A DNA stretch of 20,723 bases from Chloromonas sp. AAM2. Its lineage: Eukaryota; Chlorophyta; Chlorophyceae; Chlamydomonadales; Chlamydomonadaceae. Below the pieces are notes generated by a model that was not told the origin of the DNA, searched no databases, and worked only from the letters and a program-made list of their open reading frames with translations. The stretch's first letter is position 1; each line of letters begins with the position of its first letter. Below, in pieces: positions 20,690 to 20,723 of this stretch. The translations under genes were made by a program, and so were the position numbers. Location: NCBI GenBank assembly GCA_004335635.1, contig QAXH01000775.1:1-20723 (forward strand), read 5' to 3'.

Positions 20690-20723
20690 GTTTGTGTGAA
20701 TTGGTCTGTATTACCGCCAGCAA

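Larger units (their letters stand above)
19607..20723. other. 3' UTR and gene-free flank
   Basis: Contains the probable poly(A) signal at 19646, the 50-bp duplication and the two dispersed repeat copies. Open frames of about 100 codons on both strands around 19587-20018 overlap each other and show no domain or splice structure, so no further gene is called. Confidence 0.55.

Noticed and set aside
1..20723. Bacterial operons, CRISPR arrays or phage genes
   Set aside because: No compact open frames with ribosome binding sites are present. Spliceosomal introns and an intron-containing tRNA show a eukaryotic nuclear genome, and the tandem arrays have no spacer structure.

Overview
This is a piece of a eukaryotic nuclear genome. 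Protein-coding frames are broken into many short exons separated by canonical spliceosomal introns, and the one tRNA gene carries a 34-nt intron at the usual 37/38 position. A TGTAA motif lies 40 nt past the stop codon of the main gene; this is the usual poly(A) signal of chlorophyte (volvocine-type) green algae. Together with a plant-like snurportin and TG/CA-rich introns, it suggests a green alga. The exact taxon cannot be told from the sequence.

Layout: (1) Positions 1-1653, minus strand: the 5' part of a snurportin-1 gene (three exons seen, 3' end outside the window). (2) Positions 1654-2350: a divergent intergenic region of about 0.7 kb. (3) Positions 2351-19606, plus strand: one very large gene that I reconstruct as 33 exons. 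All 32 junctions keep the reading frame (31 GT-AG introns, one GC-AG), giving 5838 nt of CDS and 1945 residues. The predicted protein has a Pro/Ala-rich N terminus, a Gln/Ala-rich coiled-coil region, three recognisable but heavily interrupted GAF domains, a possible degenerate fourth GAF, and a Ser-rich tail. I see no catalytic output domain. (4) A tRNA-Pro(CGG) gene lies antisense inside intron 18. (5) Positions 19607-20723: 3' UTR, then a gene-free flank with a 50-bp tandem duplication and copies of a dispersed repeat.

The introns hold several tandem arrays (28-bp, 23-bp and 8-bp units), most of which begin a few tens of bases after a 5' splice site. A dispersed motif (core TGTCCCAGAACTGGCAAA) has five copies in both orientations. 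Two copies form a perfect 28-bp inverted repeat in intron 27, and a third abuts the 3' splice site of exon 28.

The most notable item is the multi-GAF coiled-coil protein. GAF3 keeps N, K, F and D of the NKFDE motif known from cyclic-nucleotide-binding GAF domains, but there is no phosphodiesterase or cyclase domain. It may be a ligand-sensing scaffold; that is inference. Exon boundaries were called by eye from splice sites, phase and domain fit, so individual boundaries could be wrong even if the overall model is right.
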